A DNA stretch of 64,000 nucleotides from BOG-908 sp964242595 (GTDB taxonomy: Bacteria; Pseudomonadota; Alphaproteobacteria; Acetobacterales; Acetobacteraceae). The notes under the pieces were generated by a model. That model searched no databases, was not told the DNA's origin, and saw only the letters and a program-made list of their open reading frames with translations. Of this stretch, positions 1 to 8,808 are shown piece by piece (position 1 is the stretch's first letter; every line of letters begins with the position of its first letter). The DNA lies in assembly GCA_964242595.1 (NCBI GenBank), contig CAXTBC010000012.1:1-64000 (forward strand). Reading direction: 5' to 3'. The position numbers and the translations under genes were made by a program.

Positions 1-108
1 ATTAAAGGCCGTTGGTATTAGAACCTGCTCATCGGGCGTTCTAAACAGGTGGGGGTCTGGGGCCTCGAGGCCCCAGCGGGGTTTGGGCAGAGCCCCATGC
101 TTGCTTCA
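1..108. repeat. Family B palindromic intergenic element (B1)
   Basis: GC-rich element between the window start and the ccmI stop. It holds the perfect palindrome GGGGCCTCGAGGCCCC followed by a GCAGAGCCCC tail, and upstream the degenerate 'TTAGAACC...TTCTAAACAG' segment seen in the other family B copies. It may extend left of the window. Confidence 0.75.
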
Positions 109-110
109 GG

Positions 111-815
111 CTACCCTCCCGCCTCGCTAACCCGCTTCTCGGCGTCCTTCCGCCAGGGCACGTCCGCCGGCGCCTCCGCCAGGGCCCGCTTGAACAACTC
201 GGCCGCCTCCGGCGTCACGCGGGCTTCCGCCTCGGAGATCACCTCGGCCGTCTCCGCGGCAAGGTCGGGCTCGAAGCGCACCGTCAGTGCCGAACGCCAG
301 GCACTTGCAGCCTCGGGAAGGTGGCCCACGGACAGCTCGGCACGGCCTAGCATCACGTAGCCGCGGCGGGTGGCCTCGGCGTGAGGGTCGAGCGTGAGGA
401 GCGTGGCGCGCAAACGGGCGATCAGCGCCTCGTCCTGCCCGGAGGCACGCACCTGCGCGGCAAAGGCCGCCTGCCGCCGATAGTCCGGCGTGCCGTGGGC
501 CGCGTAGAGCACCACAGCTACGACCGGAACCAGGCACGCGGTCAGCACCACCGGTAACGGGCCGGAACTCCTGGCGCCTGCCTCGCTGGCATCCGCCTCG
601 GCCAGCAGGCGCCGTTGCACCTCCAGCCGCGCGGCCGCGTGCTCGGTGGGCAGCAGCCGGTGCTCGGCCAGGTCACGGTCCAGCTCGTCAAGCTGCGCGC
701 GGTGCAGGGCCAGCGCCGCGTCGCGGCGGTCGCGCACCCGAAAGCCGGCCAGCACGGCCCACGCAAGCGGCATCATGGCCAGCACGGCCACGCCCAACAG
801 CGCCAGCCAGATCAC
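111..815 (-). CDS. ccmI: Cytochrome c maturation protein CcmI
   Basis: Predicted membrane-anchored chaperone of System I cytochrome c biogenesis, presenting apocytochrome c to the CcmF/CcmH heme ligation complex in the periplasm. The 234-residue product starts with a hydrophobic helix (about residues 2-24), then a cytoplasmic segment rich in Arg and Glu, a second hydrophobic stretch near 90-110 (PVVLTACLVPVVAVVLYAA), and a C-terminal helical region resembling TPR units. This two-helix topology is typical of CcmI, although many homologues are 350-400 residues with a longer TPR tail, so this is a short form. It is the last gene of the minus-strand ccm operon, just after ccmH. The stop lies 2 bp from a family B repeat. 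Confidence 0.88.
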   Translation of the reverse strand: MIWLALLGVAVLAMMPLAWAVLAGFRVRDRRDAALALHRAQLDELDRDLAEHRLLPTEHAAARLEVQRRLLAEADASEAGARSSGPLPVVLTACLVPVVAVVLYAAHGTPDYRRQAAFAAQVRASGQDEALIARLRATLLTLDPHAEATRRGYVMLGRAELSVGHLPEAASAWRSALTVRFEPDLAAETAEVISEAEARVTPEAAELFKRALAEAPADVPWRKDAEKRVSEAGG

Positions 816-837
816 GCCGCGCGGCTCGCTACCCGGA

Positions 838-1269
838 TCACGCCGGACGGCTCAGCTCTGCCAGGCGCGCCTGCTCCGCCGCGGTCAGCGGCTGCGGCGT
901 AGTCGGCACGCGTCGCCGGCCGAACCAGGCGGCCGCCGCGCCGGCTGCCAACGCCAGGGCCGGCGTGAACCATAGCAGGGCGGTGGTCAGCGTCAGCGGC
1001 GGGCGCAGGCGGACGAAGGTGCCGTAGCGCGCCACCATCCAGGCAATGATCTGCTTGTCCGTCTGGCCGGCCTGCACATGCTGGCGGACGATCGCCCGCA
1101 GGTCACGCGCAAGGTCCGCGTTGCTGTCCTCGATGGATTCGTTCTGGCACACCAGGCAGCGGAGCTGGCTGCCGAGCTGCTCGGCGCGGACTTCCTCGGC
1201 GGGGTCCTTCAGCATTTCCCTCGGGTCAGAGATGGCCAAAGCGGGGGAGGACAAGAGCAGTGCAAGCAA
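838..1269 (-). CDS. ccmH: Cytochrome c maturation protein CcmH (start uncertain, no ATG)
   Basis: Thiol oxidoreductase-like subunit that reduces apocytochrome c for heme attachment. The diagnostic LRCLVCQN motif (redox C-x2-C) is followed by SIEDSNADLARDLR and a C-terminal transmembrane helix (WFTPALALAAGAAAAWF), the normal CcmH architecture. The frame has no ATG or GTG where homologues start. The nearest usable codon is TTG at 1269, inside the signal-peptide core. Upstream the frame runs directly into repeat A1, which encodes FFQKRT immediately before LLLALLLSSPALA, so the repeat occupies the place of the expected start codon and Shine-Dalgarno. The signal peptide n-region may be repeat-derived. 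Family identity is sure; the N-terminus is not. Confidence 0.85.
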   Translation of the reverse strand: MLALLLSSPALAISDPREMLKDPAEEVRAEQLGSQLRCLVCQNESIEDSNADLARDLRAIVRQHVQAGQTDKQIIAWMVARYGTFVRLRPPLTLTTALLWFTPALALAAGAAAAWFGRRRVPTTPQPLTAAEQARLAELSRPA

Positions 1270-1400
1270 GAGAGCGGTTCTTTTTTGAAAAAAAGAACCA
1301 AAAAACTTTTGACTCCGCTGTCGCGCGCTGGCCCTGAACCAGCCGACAGAGAGCAAAAATTCTTTGCTTCTTTCTTTCAAGAAAGAAGGCCTTCCTTCCT
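1266..1400. repeat. Family A foldback element (A1), ccmH/ccmG gap
   Basis: Left hairpin GGTTCTTTTTT/AAAAAAGAACC (1276-1299), right hairpin of the CTTC/GAAG type (1367-1390), with the variable GC-rich middle between. It fills the whole ccmG-ccmH gap: the ccmG stop codon is the first base beyond the right end and the ccmH signal peptide begins at the left end. Confidence 0.9.
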
Positions 1401-1967
1401 TCACGACCGCAACCCCAACGTGGGCGCCAGCCGCCCGATCACGCCCTCCGACACCCCGCCTGCCACGTGCCAGACGATCTTGCCCGAGGCGTCGATCACG
1501 AAGTTCTCCGGCACGCCGTACAGCCCGAAATCGATGAACGTGCCGCCGGTGGCGTCGGTCGCCACGCGTTGGTACGGGTTGCCGTAGCGGTCCAGGAAGG
1601 CGCGCGTCTTGTCCGGATCGTCCTTGTAGGCGATGCCCCAGAGCTGCACGCCCTGGCCGGCGAGGACGCTCAGCGCCTCGGCCTCCTCGGCGCAGGGGAT
1701 GCACCACGAGGCGAAGAAGTTCAGCATCACCGGCTTGGTGCGGGCGGCGGCTAGCAGGTCCTGGCTGGAGAACCCCTTGCTGGGCGCCAGCGCCGGCAGG
1801 TCGAAGGTGGGCACGGGCTGGCCCAGCATCGGGTTGCCGATGTCGTGCGGGTCGAACCTGCCGTCCCGCATGCGGTCCAGCATGGCCCAGAAGGCGGCGC
1901 CGCCTGCGGCCACGGCGGCCAGTGGCGCCAGCAGCAGCACCCGGCGGCGGGCCAGGCCGGCGTTCAT
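1401..1967 (-). CDS. ccmG: Thiol:disulfide interchange protein CcmG/DsbE
   Basis: Periplasmic membrane-anchored thioredoxin that reduces the apocytochrome/CcmH disulfides during cytochrome c maturation. The 188-residue product has an N-terminal signal anchor (LLLAPLAAVAAGGAAFWAML), the specific active site W88-C-I-P-C92, and the GVPENFVID loop carrying the cis-Pro typical of DsbE/CcmG. Its ATG overlaps the ccmF stop by 4 bp (ATGA), so translation is probably coupled. The stop codon directly abuts repeat A1, which separates it from ccmH. Confidence 0.95.
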   Translation of the reverse strand: MNAGLARRRVLLLAPLAAVAAGGAAFWAMLDRMRDGRFDPHDIGNPMLGQPVPTFDLPALAPSKGFSSQDLLAAARTKPVMLNFFASWCIPCAEEAEALSVLAGQGVQLWGIAYKDDPDKTRAFLDRYGNPYQRVATDATGGTFIDFGLYGVPENFVIDASGKIVWHVAGGVSEGVIGRLAPTLGLRS

Positions 1968-3919
1968 GCCGGCACGGCGTTGCGGATGCGCGAGGGCGCG
2001 CCCACGCGCAGCCGGCGGTCGGCCAGGCTCAGCGCGCCACCGGCCGCCATCACCACGCCGCCGAGCCAGATCCAGGGCGCCAGCGGGTTCACGTGCAGGC
2101 GCAGGATCGCCGCACCGTCCCGCTCGTCACCTAGCACGGCGTAGAGGTCGCGCATGAAGTTGGTCTGGATGGCAACGTCACTGGTGGTCTGCTTTTGCAA
2201 TTCGAAGTTGCGGCGGGACGGCCGCATCAGTGCCACCGGGGCGCCGTGGCGGGTGACGAGGATTGAGGCGACACGGGCCGAGTAGTTGGGGCCGGGCTCG
2301 GACTGCACGGCCACCAGCGTCCACGCGTAACCGCCCACCTGGAAGCTCTCGCCCGGTTTGGCTTCCACGATCTTGTTGGAGGCGAGCGACATCCCGGCGA
2401 TGCCGGCCACGGTGACGCCCATGCCGGCATGGGCGATGGCGGCCCCCAGCACGGCCACCGGCAGCCCGCGGGCGCGGCGCACGCTGTTGGCGACCGGCGC
2501 GCGGAACAGCAGCGTGCGCTCCACCACTTCGGCGAACGAGCCAAGGATGATCCAGGCGGCCGCCCCGAAGGCCAGCGCCGGCAGGATGGCCATGCCGACG
2601 CTGCACACGCCGGCCACGAGGGTGGCGGCCAGCGCGGCCCACCACGCATGCGCCACCAGCGGCCACAACCTGCCGCGCTTCCACGGCAGCAACGGACCCA
2701 CAGCCATGGCCACGAACAGCGGGATGGCCAGCGGCAGCACGGTCGCGTTGAAGAACGGCGCGCCCACGCTGATCTTCTGCCCCAGCAGCAGGTCCGCAAA
2801 CGGCGGGTACATCGTGCCCACCACCACCACGGAGCAGACGGCGCAGAGCAGGATGTTGTTGAGCACCAGCGCACCCTCGCGCGAGACCGGCGCGAACAGG
2901 CCGCCAGAACGCAGCAGCGGCGCCCGCAACGCGAACAGCAGCAGCGAGCCGCCGATCACCAGCCCGAGCAGCCCCAGGATGAACACGCCGCGCGCCGGAT
3001 CCTGCGCGAAGGCGTGCACGGAGTTCAGGATGCCTGAACGCACCAGGAAGGTGCCCGACAAGGACAGGCTGAACGTGCCGATGGCCAGCAGCACCGTCCA
3101 GATCTTGAGGCTCTCGCGCTTCTCCACCACGATGGCCGAGTGCACCAGAGCGGTGCCGGTCAGCCACGGCATGAGGGACGCGTTCTCCACCGGATCCCAG
3201 AACCAGTAGCCGCCCCAGCCCAGCTCGTAATACGCCCACCACGAGCCCATCGCGATGCCGCAGGTCAGGAAGCACCACGAGACCAGCGCCCATGGCCTTA
3301 CCCAACGGCCCCAGGCGGCATCGATGCGGCCCTCTAACAGAGCCGCCACCGCGAAGGCGAACGGCACGGCGAAGCCCACGTAGCCCATGTAGAGGATGGG
3401 CGGGTGGAAGGCCAAGCCGGGGTCCTGCAGCAGCGGGTTCATGCCCTGACCGTCGGCCGGCGCGGGAAAGCCGCGCAGGAACGGGTTGGAGGTCAACAGG
3501 CAAAACAGCAGGAAGCCGGCCGAGGTGCCGCCCAGCACGCCGAGCACGCGCGCGCGCAGGGCGGACGGCAGGTTGCGGCCGAAGCCCGCCACCAGCCCGC
3601 CGCAGATGCCCAGGATCAGGCCCCACAGCAGGATGGAGCCCTCGTGGTTCCCCCAGGTGCCGGTGATCTTGTAGAGCAGCGGCTTGGCCAGCGCGCTGTT
3701 CTCGGCGATGTTGATGACGGAGAAGTCGTCGCCTGCCGCCGCCAGCACCAGGGCGAGCGACGCGGCAGCCAGGGCCACGAGCTGGCCGACGGCCAGGCCG
3801 GGGGCGGCGGCCATCAGACGCCTGTCCCGCCGGTGGCCGCCCCACAGGCCGATGACGGCTTGCGCGAAGGCCAGGGCGCAGGCGAGGGCTAGGGCGAAAT
3901 GGCCGAGTTCGGGGATCAT
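1964..3919 (-). CDS. ccmF: Heme lyase CcmF/NrfE family
   Basis: Polytopic inner-membrane subunit of the cytochrome c heme lyase. The 651-residue product matches the usual 640-660 length. The Trp-rich heme-handling segment WGGYWFWDPVENASLMPW and the preceding WAYYELGWGGYW are visible near residue 240, with about 15 hydrophobic helices overall. I place the start at MIPELGHFALALA; a longer in-frame extension upstream runs into repeat A2 and is not needed. The 3' end overlaps ccmG by 4 bp, while repeat A2 separates it from ccmE, the upstream gene of the operon. Confidence 0.95.
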   Translation of the reverse strand: MIPELGHFALALACALAFAQAVIGLWGGHRRDRRLMAAAPGLAVGQLVALAAASLALVLAAAGDDFSVINIAENSALAKPLLYKITGTWGNHEGSILLWGLILGICGGLVAGFGRNLPSALRARVLGVLGGTSAGFLLFCLLTSNPFLRGFPAPADGQGMNPLLQDPGLAFHPPILYMGYVGFAVPFAFAVAALLEGRIDAAWGRWVRPWALVSWCFLTCGIAMGSWWAYYELGWGGYWFWDPVENASLMPWLTGTALVHSAIVVEKRESLKIWTVLLAIGTFSLSLSGTFLVRSGILNSVHAFAQDPARGVFILGLLGLVIGGSLLLFALRAPLLRSGGLFAPVSREGALVLNNILLCAVCSVVVVGTMYPPFADLLLGQKISVGAPFFNATVLPLAIPLFVAMAVGPLLPWKRGRLWPLVAHAWWAALAATLVAGVCSVGMAILPALAFGAAAWIILGSFAEVVERTLLFRAPVANSVRRARGLPVAVLGAAIAHAGMGVTVAGIAGMSLASNKIVEAKPGESFQVGGYAWTLVAVQSEPGPNYSARVASILVTRHGAPVALMRPSRRNFELQKQTTSDVAIQTNFMRDLYAVLGDERDGAAILRLHVNPLAPWIWLGGVVMAAGGALSLADRRLRVGAPSRIRNAVPA

Positions 3920-3935
3920 CTTGAACACCAGATAG

Positions 3936-4028
3936 AAGCAAGGAAGGACTTCTTTTCTGAAGAAAAGAAGCAAAAGACTTTTGTCCGTGCTGTCGCGGGC
4001 TGGTCTTTTGGCACCCGACGGCCTTCCC
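3936..4028. repeat. Family A element, left half only (A2)
   Basis: One hairpin, CTTCTTTTCT/AGAAAAGAAG, plus CAAAAGACTTTTG and a remnant of the middle (GCTGTCGCGG). The right half is absent. It fills the ccmE-ccmF gap. The central C:G pair replacing T:A is a compensatory change relative to other copies. Confidence 0.8.
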
Positions 4029-4030
4029 GG

Positions 4031-4516
4031 TTATCTGGACGCTGTCCAGGTGCTTGCCGGCGGCGCGGGGCCGTTCTCCGGCTTCCACCTTCCGGACCGC
4101 TTCAGCGCGTCGGCCACGTCCTTAGGCATGTAGGTCTCGTCATGCTTGGCCAACACCTCCTGCGCTCGGAAGCTGCGGTCCGGCTGGATGGTGCCCAGCG
4201 CCACCACGCCCTGACCCTCGCGGAACAGGTCCGGCAGGATGCCCGTGTAGCTGACCGGGATGGTGTGCGCGCCGTCCGTCACCACGAAATGCGCGGTCGG
4301 CTCGCCGTCCTGACGCAGCGTGTGCAGCGAACCGGCTGCCACCAGCCCGCCCAGGCGGATGGTGCGGCCGGGGGGTGGCGCCTTGGCCGCCACGTCTCCG
4401 GGGGACATGAAAAACACCATGTTGTCGCTGAAAGCGTTCAGCGTGAGGGCGCTGGCGCTGCCCAGGCCGGCCATGCAGGCGAGCAGGGTGACCAGGCGGC
4501 GGCGCTTGCGGGTCAT
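4031..4516 (-). CDS. ccmE: Periplasmic heme chaperone CcmE
   Basis: Binds heme covalently through a histidine and passes it from CcmC to the CcmF heme lyase. The 161-residue protein has a basic N-terminus (MTRKRRR), one signal-anchor helix, a beta-rich OB-fold core, and the signature LAKHDETYMP with heme-binding His125 and axial Tyr129. Its start overlaps the ccmD stop by 4 bp. The C-terminal tail is Pro-rich, as in many homologues. Confidence 0.96.
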   Translation of the reverse strand: MTRKRRRLVTLLACMAGLGSASALTLNAFSDNMVFFMSPGDVAAKAPPPGRTIRLGGLVAAGSLHTLRQDGEPTAHFVVTDGAHTIPVSYTGILPDLFREGQGVVALGTIQPDRSFRAQEVLAKHDETYMPKDVADALKRSGRWKPENGPAPPASTWTASR

Positions 4517-4686
4517 GGCGCGGCCCTGGCGGCGGCGCGGGCGCGCGGGTCGGCCGCCCGCAGGCGGCGGGCGGCGCGGGCCAGGCGCACGCGGGCACCC
4601 AGCACGTAATATACCGTGGCGGTGGCCGACAGCCCGTATGCGACGGCGATGTAGGCCAGGTGGTCGTAGTGCAGCGGGTTTGTCAT
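4513..4686 (-). CDS. ccmD: Heme exporter protein CcmD
   Basis: Small membrane protein of 57 residues that stabilises CcmC and helps release holo-CcmE. It has the family pattern: a short polar N-terminus containing HYDHLAYIAVAYG, a single helix (YIAVAYGLSATATVYYVLGA) and an Arg-rich cytoplasmic tail (RLARAARRLRAADPRARAA). It overlaps ccmC upstream and ccmE downstream, both by ATGA junctions, which fixes the start at 4686. Confidence 0.93.
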   Translation of the reverse strand: MTNPLHYDHLAYIAVAYGLSATATVYYVLGARVRLARAARRLRAADPRARAAARAAP

Positions 4687-5447
4687 GCGGCTCGCTCTGC
4701 TTGTGCCATCAACAGGCCACGCAGCCGCCGCTCCATCACCGCGGCACGCAGGCGTGCCAACACGATGGCGCCGAACCCCAACGTGGTGCCGAGTGCGGCC
4801 ACTGCCAGCGGCCACAGGATACGCCCGTCCATGCTGTCCGATCCGGTCAGCCCGATGCTGTTGCCCTGGTGCAGCGAGTTCCACCAGGTGACGCTGTAGT
4901 GGATCACCGGCAGGTTCACCACGCCGATCAGCGCCAGCACGGCGCCGGCCCGGTAGCCGCGCTCGGGGTCGTCGAAGGCGCGGATCAGCAGGATGTGGCC
5001 GGCGTAGAGGAAGAACAGCACCAGCTCGCTGGTCAGCCTTGCATCCCACACCCACCAGGCTCCCCAGAGCGGCCGGCCCCATAGGCTGCCGGTGGCCAGG
5101 CACAGCGCGGTGACCGCCGCACCCACCGGCCCGATCTCGGCGGCGGCCAGGTCGGCCAACGGGTGGCGCCAGACCAGGGAGAGCACGGACGCGCCGGCCA
5201 GGCAGGTGTAGCCGAGCATGGAAAGCCAGGCGAACGGCACGTGGATGTACATGATCCGCACCGCGTCGCCCTGCTGGTAATCGGCCGGCGAGAGCAGCAG
5301 GCCCCAGGCCAGGGCGATGGTGGTGATCAGCAGGGCCGGCCAGGTGAGCCAGGGCTGGAGGCGTGCGGCCAGGCGCAGGAAACGGCCTGGGTTGGCGAAC
5401 CTGTGAAGGCTACGGCTGAGAGGGCGTTGCGCGGTGATGGCGTCCAC
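4683..5447 (-). CDS. ccmC: Heme exporter/handling protein CcmC
   Basis: Inner-membrane protein that delivers heme to CcmE. The 254-residue product carries the tryptophan-rich motif WGAWWVWDARLTSELVLFF flanked by His residues in periplasmic loops, and six predicted helices. The first codon is GTG at 5447; no in-frame ATG lies near the expected N-terminus. It is the first gene of this ccm operon. ccmA and ccmB, often directly upstream, are absent here, where the gap is filled by repeat A3 and a divergent YciI gene. Confidence 0.95.
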   Translation of the reverse strand: MDAITAQRPLSRSLHRFANPGRFLRLAARLQPWLTWPALLITTIALAWGLLLSPADYQQGDAVRIMYIHVPFAWLSMLGYTCLAGASVLSLVWRHPLADLAAAEIGPVGAAVTALCLATGSLWGRPLWGAWWVWDARLTSELVLFFLYAGHILLIRAFDDPERGYRAGAVLALIGVVNLPVIHYSVTWWNSLHQGNSIGLTGSDSMDGRILWPLAVAALGTTLGFGAIVLARLRAAVMERRLRGLLMAQAERAA

Positions 5448-5474
5448 CGGACGGTTCTAGCAGGGGAGCCGGCG

Positions 5475-5618
5475 AAGGAGGAAGGCAAGCAGTTCTTTTT
5501 TGAAAAAAAGAACCAAAAAACTTTTGCGCCCTGTCGGGTGGCGGGAGAGAGGTGCGCGCTCAACGGACAAAAGTTTTTTGCTTCTTTTTTCAAAAAAGAA
5601 GGCCTTTCTTGCCTCAAC
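5475..5618. repeat. Family A foldback element (A3), ccmC/YciI divergent gap
   Basis: Full-length copy. Left GTTC/GAAC hairpin, CAAAAAACTTTTG, a middle with CCTGTCGGGTGGCG, CAAAAGTTTTTTG, and right CTTC/GAAG hairpin. It occupies most of the space between two divergent genes, so any promoters must lie in or beside it. Confidence 0.92.
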
Positions 5619-5634
5619 TTCCGGAACAACCCCC

Positions 5635-5928
5635 ATGCTGTTCGCCCTCATCTGCACCGACAAGCCCGCCAGCCTGGACGTTCGCCTGGCCACCAGAAGC
5701 GCCCACCTCGCCTACCTGGAGACCTACGAGTCTCGCCTGGTGCAGGCCGGCCCGTTGCTGGACAGCGACGACCGCCCCTGCGGCAGCCTCCTGGTGGTCG
5801 ACGTGGCCGACCGCGCCGAGGCGGCCGGCTTTGCCGAGGCCGACCCCTACTCCCGCGCCGGCCTGTTCGAATCCGTCATCATCCGCGCCTACCGGCAGGT
5901 GTTCCGCGACGGGAGCCAGGTGGCGTGA
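5635..5928 (+). CDS. YciI family protein
   Basis: A 97-residue member of the YciI-like dimeric ferredoxin-fold family. Visible features are the MLFALICTDKP first strand, a conserved His in RSAHLAYLE, the GPLLDSDDRPCGSLLVVD hairpin and the DPYSRAGLFESV helix ending the domain. Members are thought to be small hydrolase or stress-related proteins; the substrate is unknown. The stop overlaps the GTG start of the EVE-domain gene by 4 bp, indicating a two-gene operon. The pair YciI-EVE is common in alphaproteobacteria. Confidence 0.92.
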   Translation: MLFALICTDKPASLDVRLATRSAHLAYLETYESRLVQAGPLLDSDDRPCGSLLVVDVADRAEAAGFAEADPYSRAGLFESVIIRAYRQVFRDGSQVA

Positions 5929-6341
5929 ACCACTGGCTGGTGAAGACCGAGCCGGACTCGTTCTCCTGGGACCAACAGGTGGCGAACGGCGTGGAGCCCT
6001 GGACGGGCGTGCGCAGCCATCAGGCCAAGAACAACCTCAAGGCGATGGCGCTGGGCGACCGCGTGTTCTTCTACCACTCCAACACCGGCAAGGAGATCGT
6101 GGGCATCGTGGAAGTGGTGCGCGCGGCCTACCCGGATCCCAGCGCCGAAACCGGCGACTGGGTGTGCGTGGACATGAGGGCGGTACGCCCGTTCAAGCGC
6201 CCGGTGAGCCTGGCCGAGATGAAAGCGGACCCGGCGCTCGCCGAGCTGGCGCTGCTGAAATACTCGCGCCTCTCGGTGGCCCCGGTCGAGCCCCCGTTCT
6301 GGAAACATATCTGCAAGCTGGGTGGGGTCGCCGCAGGCTAG
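5925..6341 (+). CDS. EVE domain-containing protein
   Basis: 138-residue single-domain EVE (PUA-like) protein. The N-terminus NHWLVKTEPDSFSWD, the core GVRSHQAKNNLKAMALGDRV, the VFFYHSN strand and IVGIVEVV are hallmark segments. EVE domains bind modified bases in DNA or RNA; the ligand here is not known. The start is GTG at 5925, overlapping the YciI stop (GTGA), and the context gives no better candidate. Confidence 0.93.
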   Translation: MNHWLVKTEPDSFSWDQQVANGVEPWTGVRSHQAKNNLKAMALGDRVFFYHSNTGKEIVGIVEVVRAAYPDPSAETGDWVCVDMRAVRPFKRPVSLAEMKADPALAELALLKYSRLSVAPVEPPFWKHICKLGGVAAG

Positions 6342-6361
6342 ACACGGTGCCTCCGACGGCG

Positions 6362-6421
6362 CGCCAAACAGACAAAAGTTTTTTGGTTCTTTTTTTCAAA
6401 AAAGAACCGCTTGCCTTGCCT
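6362..6421. repeat. Family A element, right half only (A4)
   Basis: CAAAAGTTTTTTG followed by the GGTTCTTTTTTT/AAAAAAGAACC hairpin and GCTTGCCTTGCC. The left hairpin and middle are missing. It lies just after the EVE gene and upstream of acs. Confidence 0.85.
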
Positions 6422-6571
6422 TAGTCTCGAGCCAAGCACCGAAAGCCGATCGCCTCTCGGGCGTATTGACCGCAATGCCCCGCAAGGTCCGAGATGCAAA
6501 CGAGCCGGGCCGGACAGGACACCGGCGCCGGACCAGGGGCCAACCCGGACGGCCGAACAGGGAGACCCGCG

Positions 6572-8509
<1,938 letters not shown>

Positions 8510-8523
8510 GCGCCGTGGGCTGC

Positions 8524-8615
8524 AGGCAAGCATGGGGCTCTGCCCCAAACCCCGCTGGGGCCTCGAGGCCCCAGACCCCATCTGTTTAGGATCTCCTACA
8601 AACAGGTTTCAAGAG
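8524..8615. repeat. Family B palindromic element (B2), inverted
   Basis: Reverse-complement copy: GGGGCTCTGCCCC, CCCCGCTGGGGCC, the CTCGAG-centred palindrome, then 'CTGTTTAGGATC'. It lies in the acs-GH44 gap. The rest of this gap (8616-8808) shows only the GH44 leader. Confidence 0.8.
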
Positions 8616-8808
8616 TCCGTTTGAGAACCCGCGTGAGCTGTTGTGGACAGGCCGAAACTCGAGAAAACGGTGTCAACATGTCTCGAAAAAAGGCTCTCCT
8701 TGGCCGATAAGCTCCGTGCCCGCACAAAAAATAGGCGCTACAACTCAAGGTAGTGACATTACCCAAAGACTCGCGTAAACACCTTCGTAACGATACGGAG
8801 ATGTACCT

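Noticed and set aside
5500..5634. Translation of family A repeats as N-terminal extensions (KKRTKKLL..., KSFLLLF...)
   Set aside because: The same peptides appear before unrelated genes because the repeat is open in several frames; homologues of the genes start after the repeat. Exceptions (ccmH, cytochrome) are treated separately.
8616..8808. Riboswitch or attenuator upstream of the GH44 gene
   Set aside because: The leader has no conserved riboswitch core, no leader peptide with codon runs and no clear alternative hairpins.
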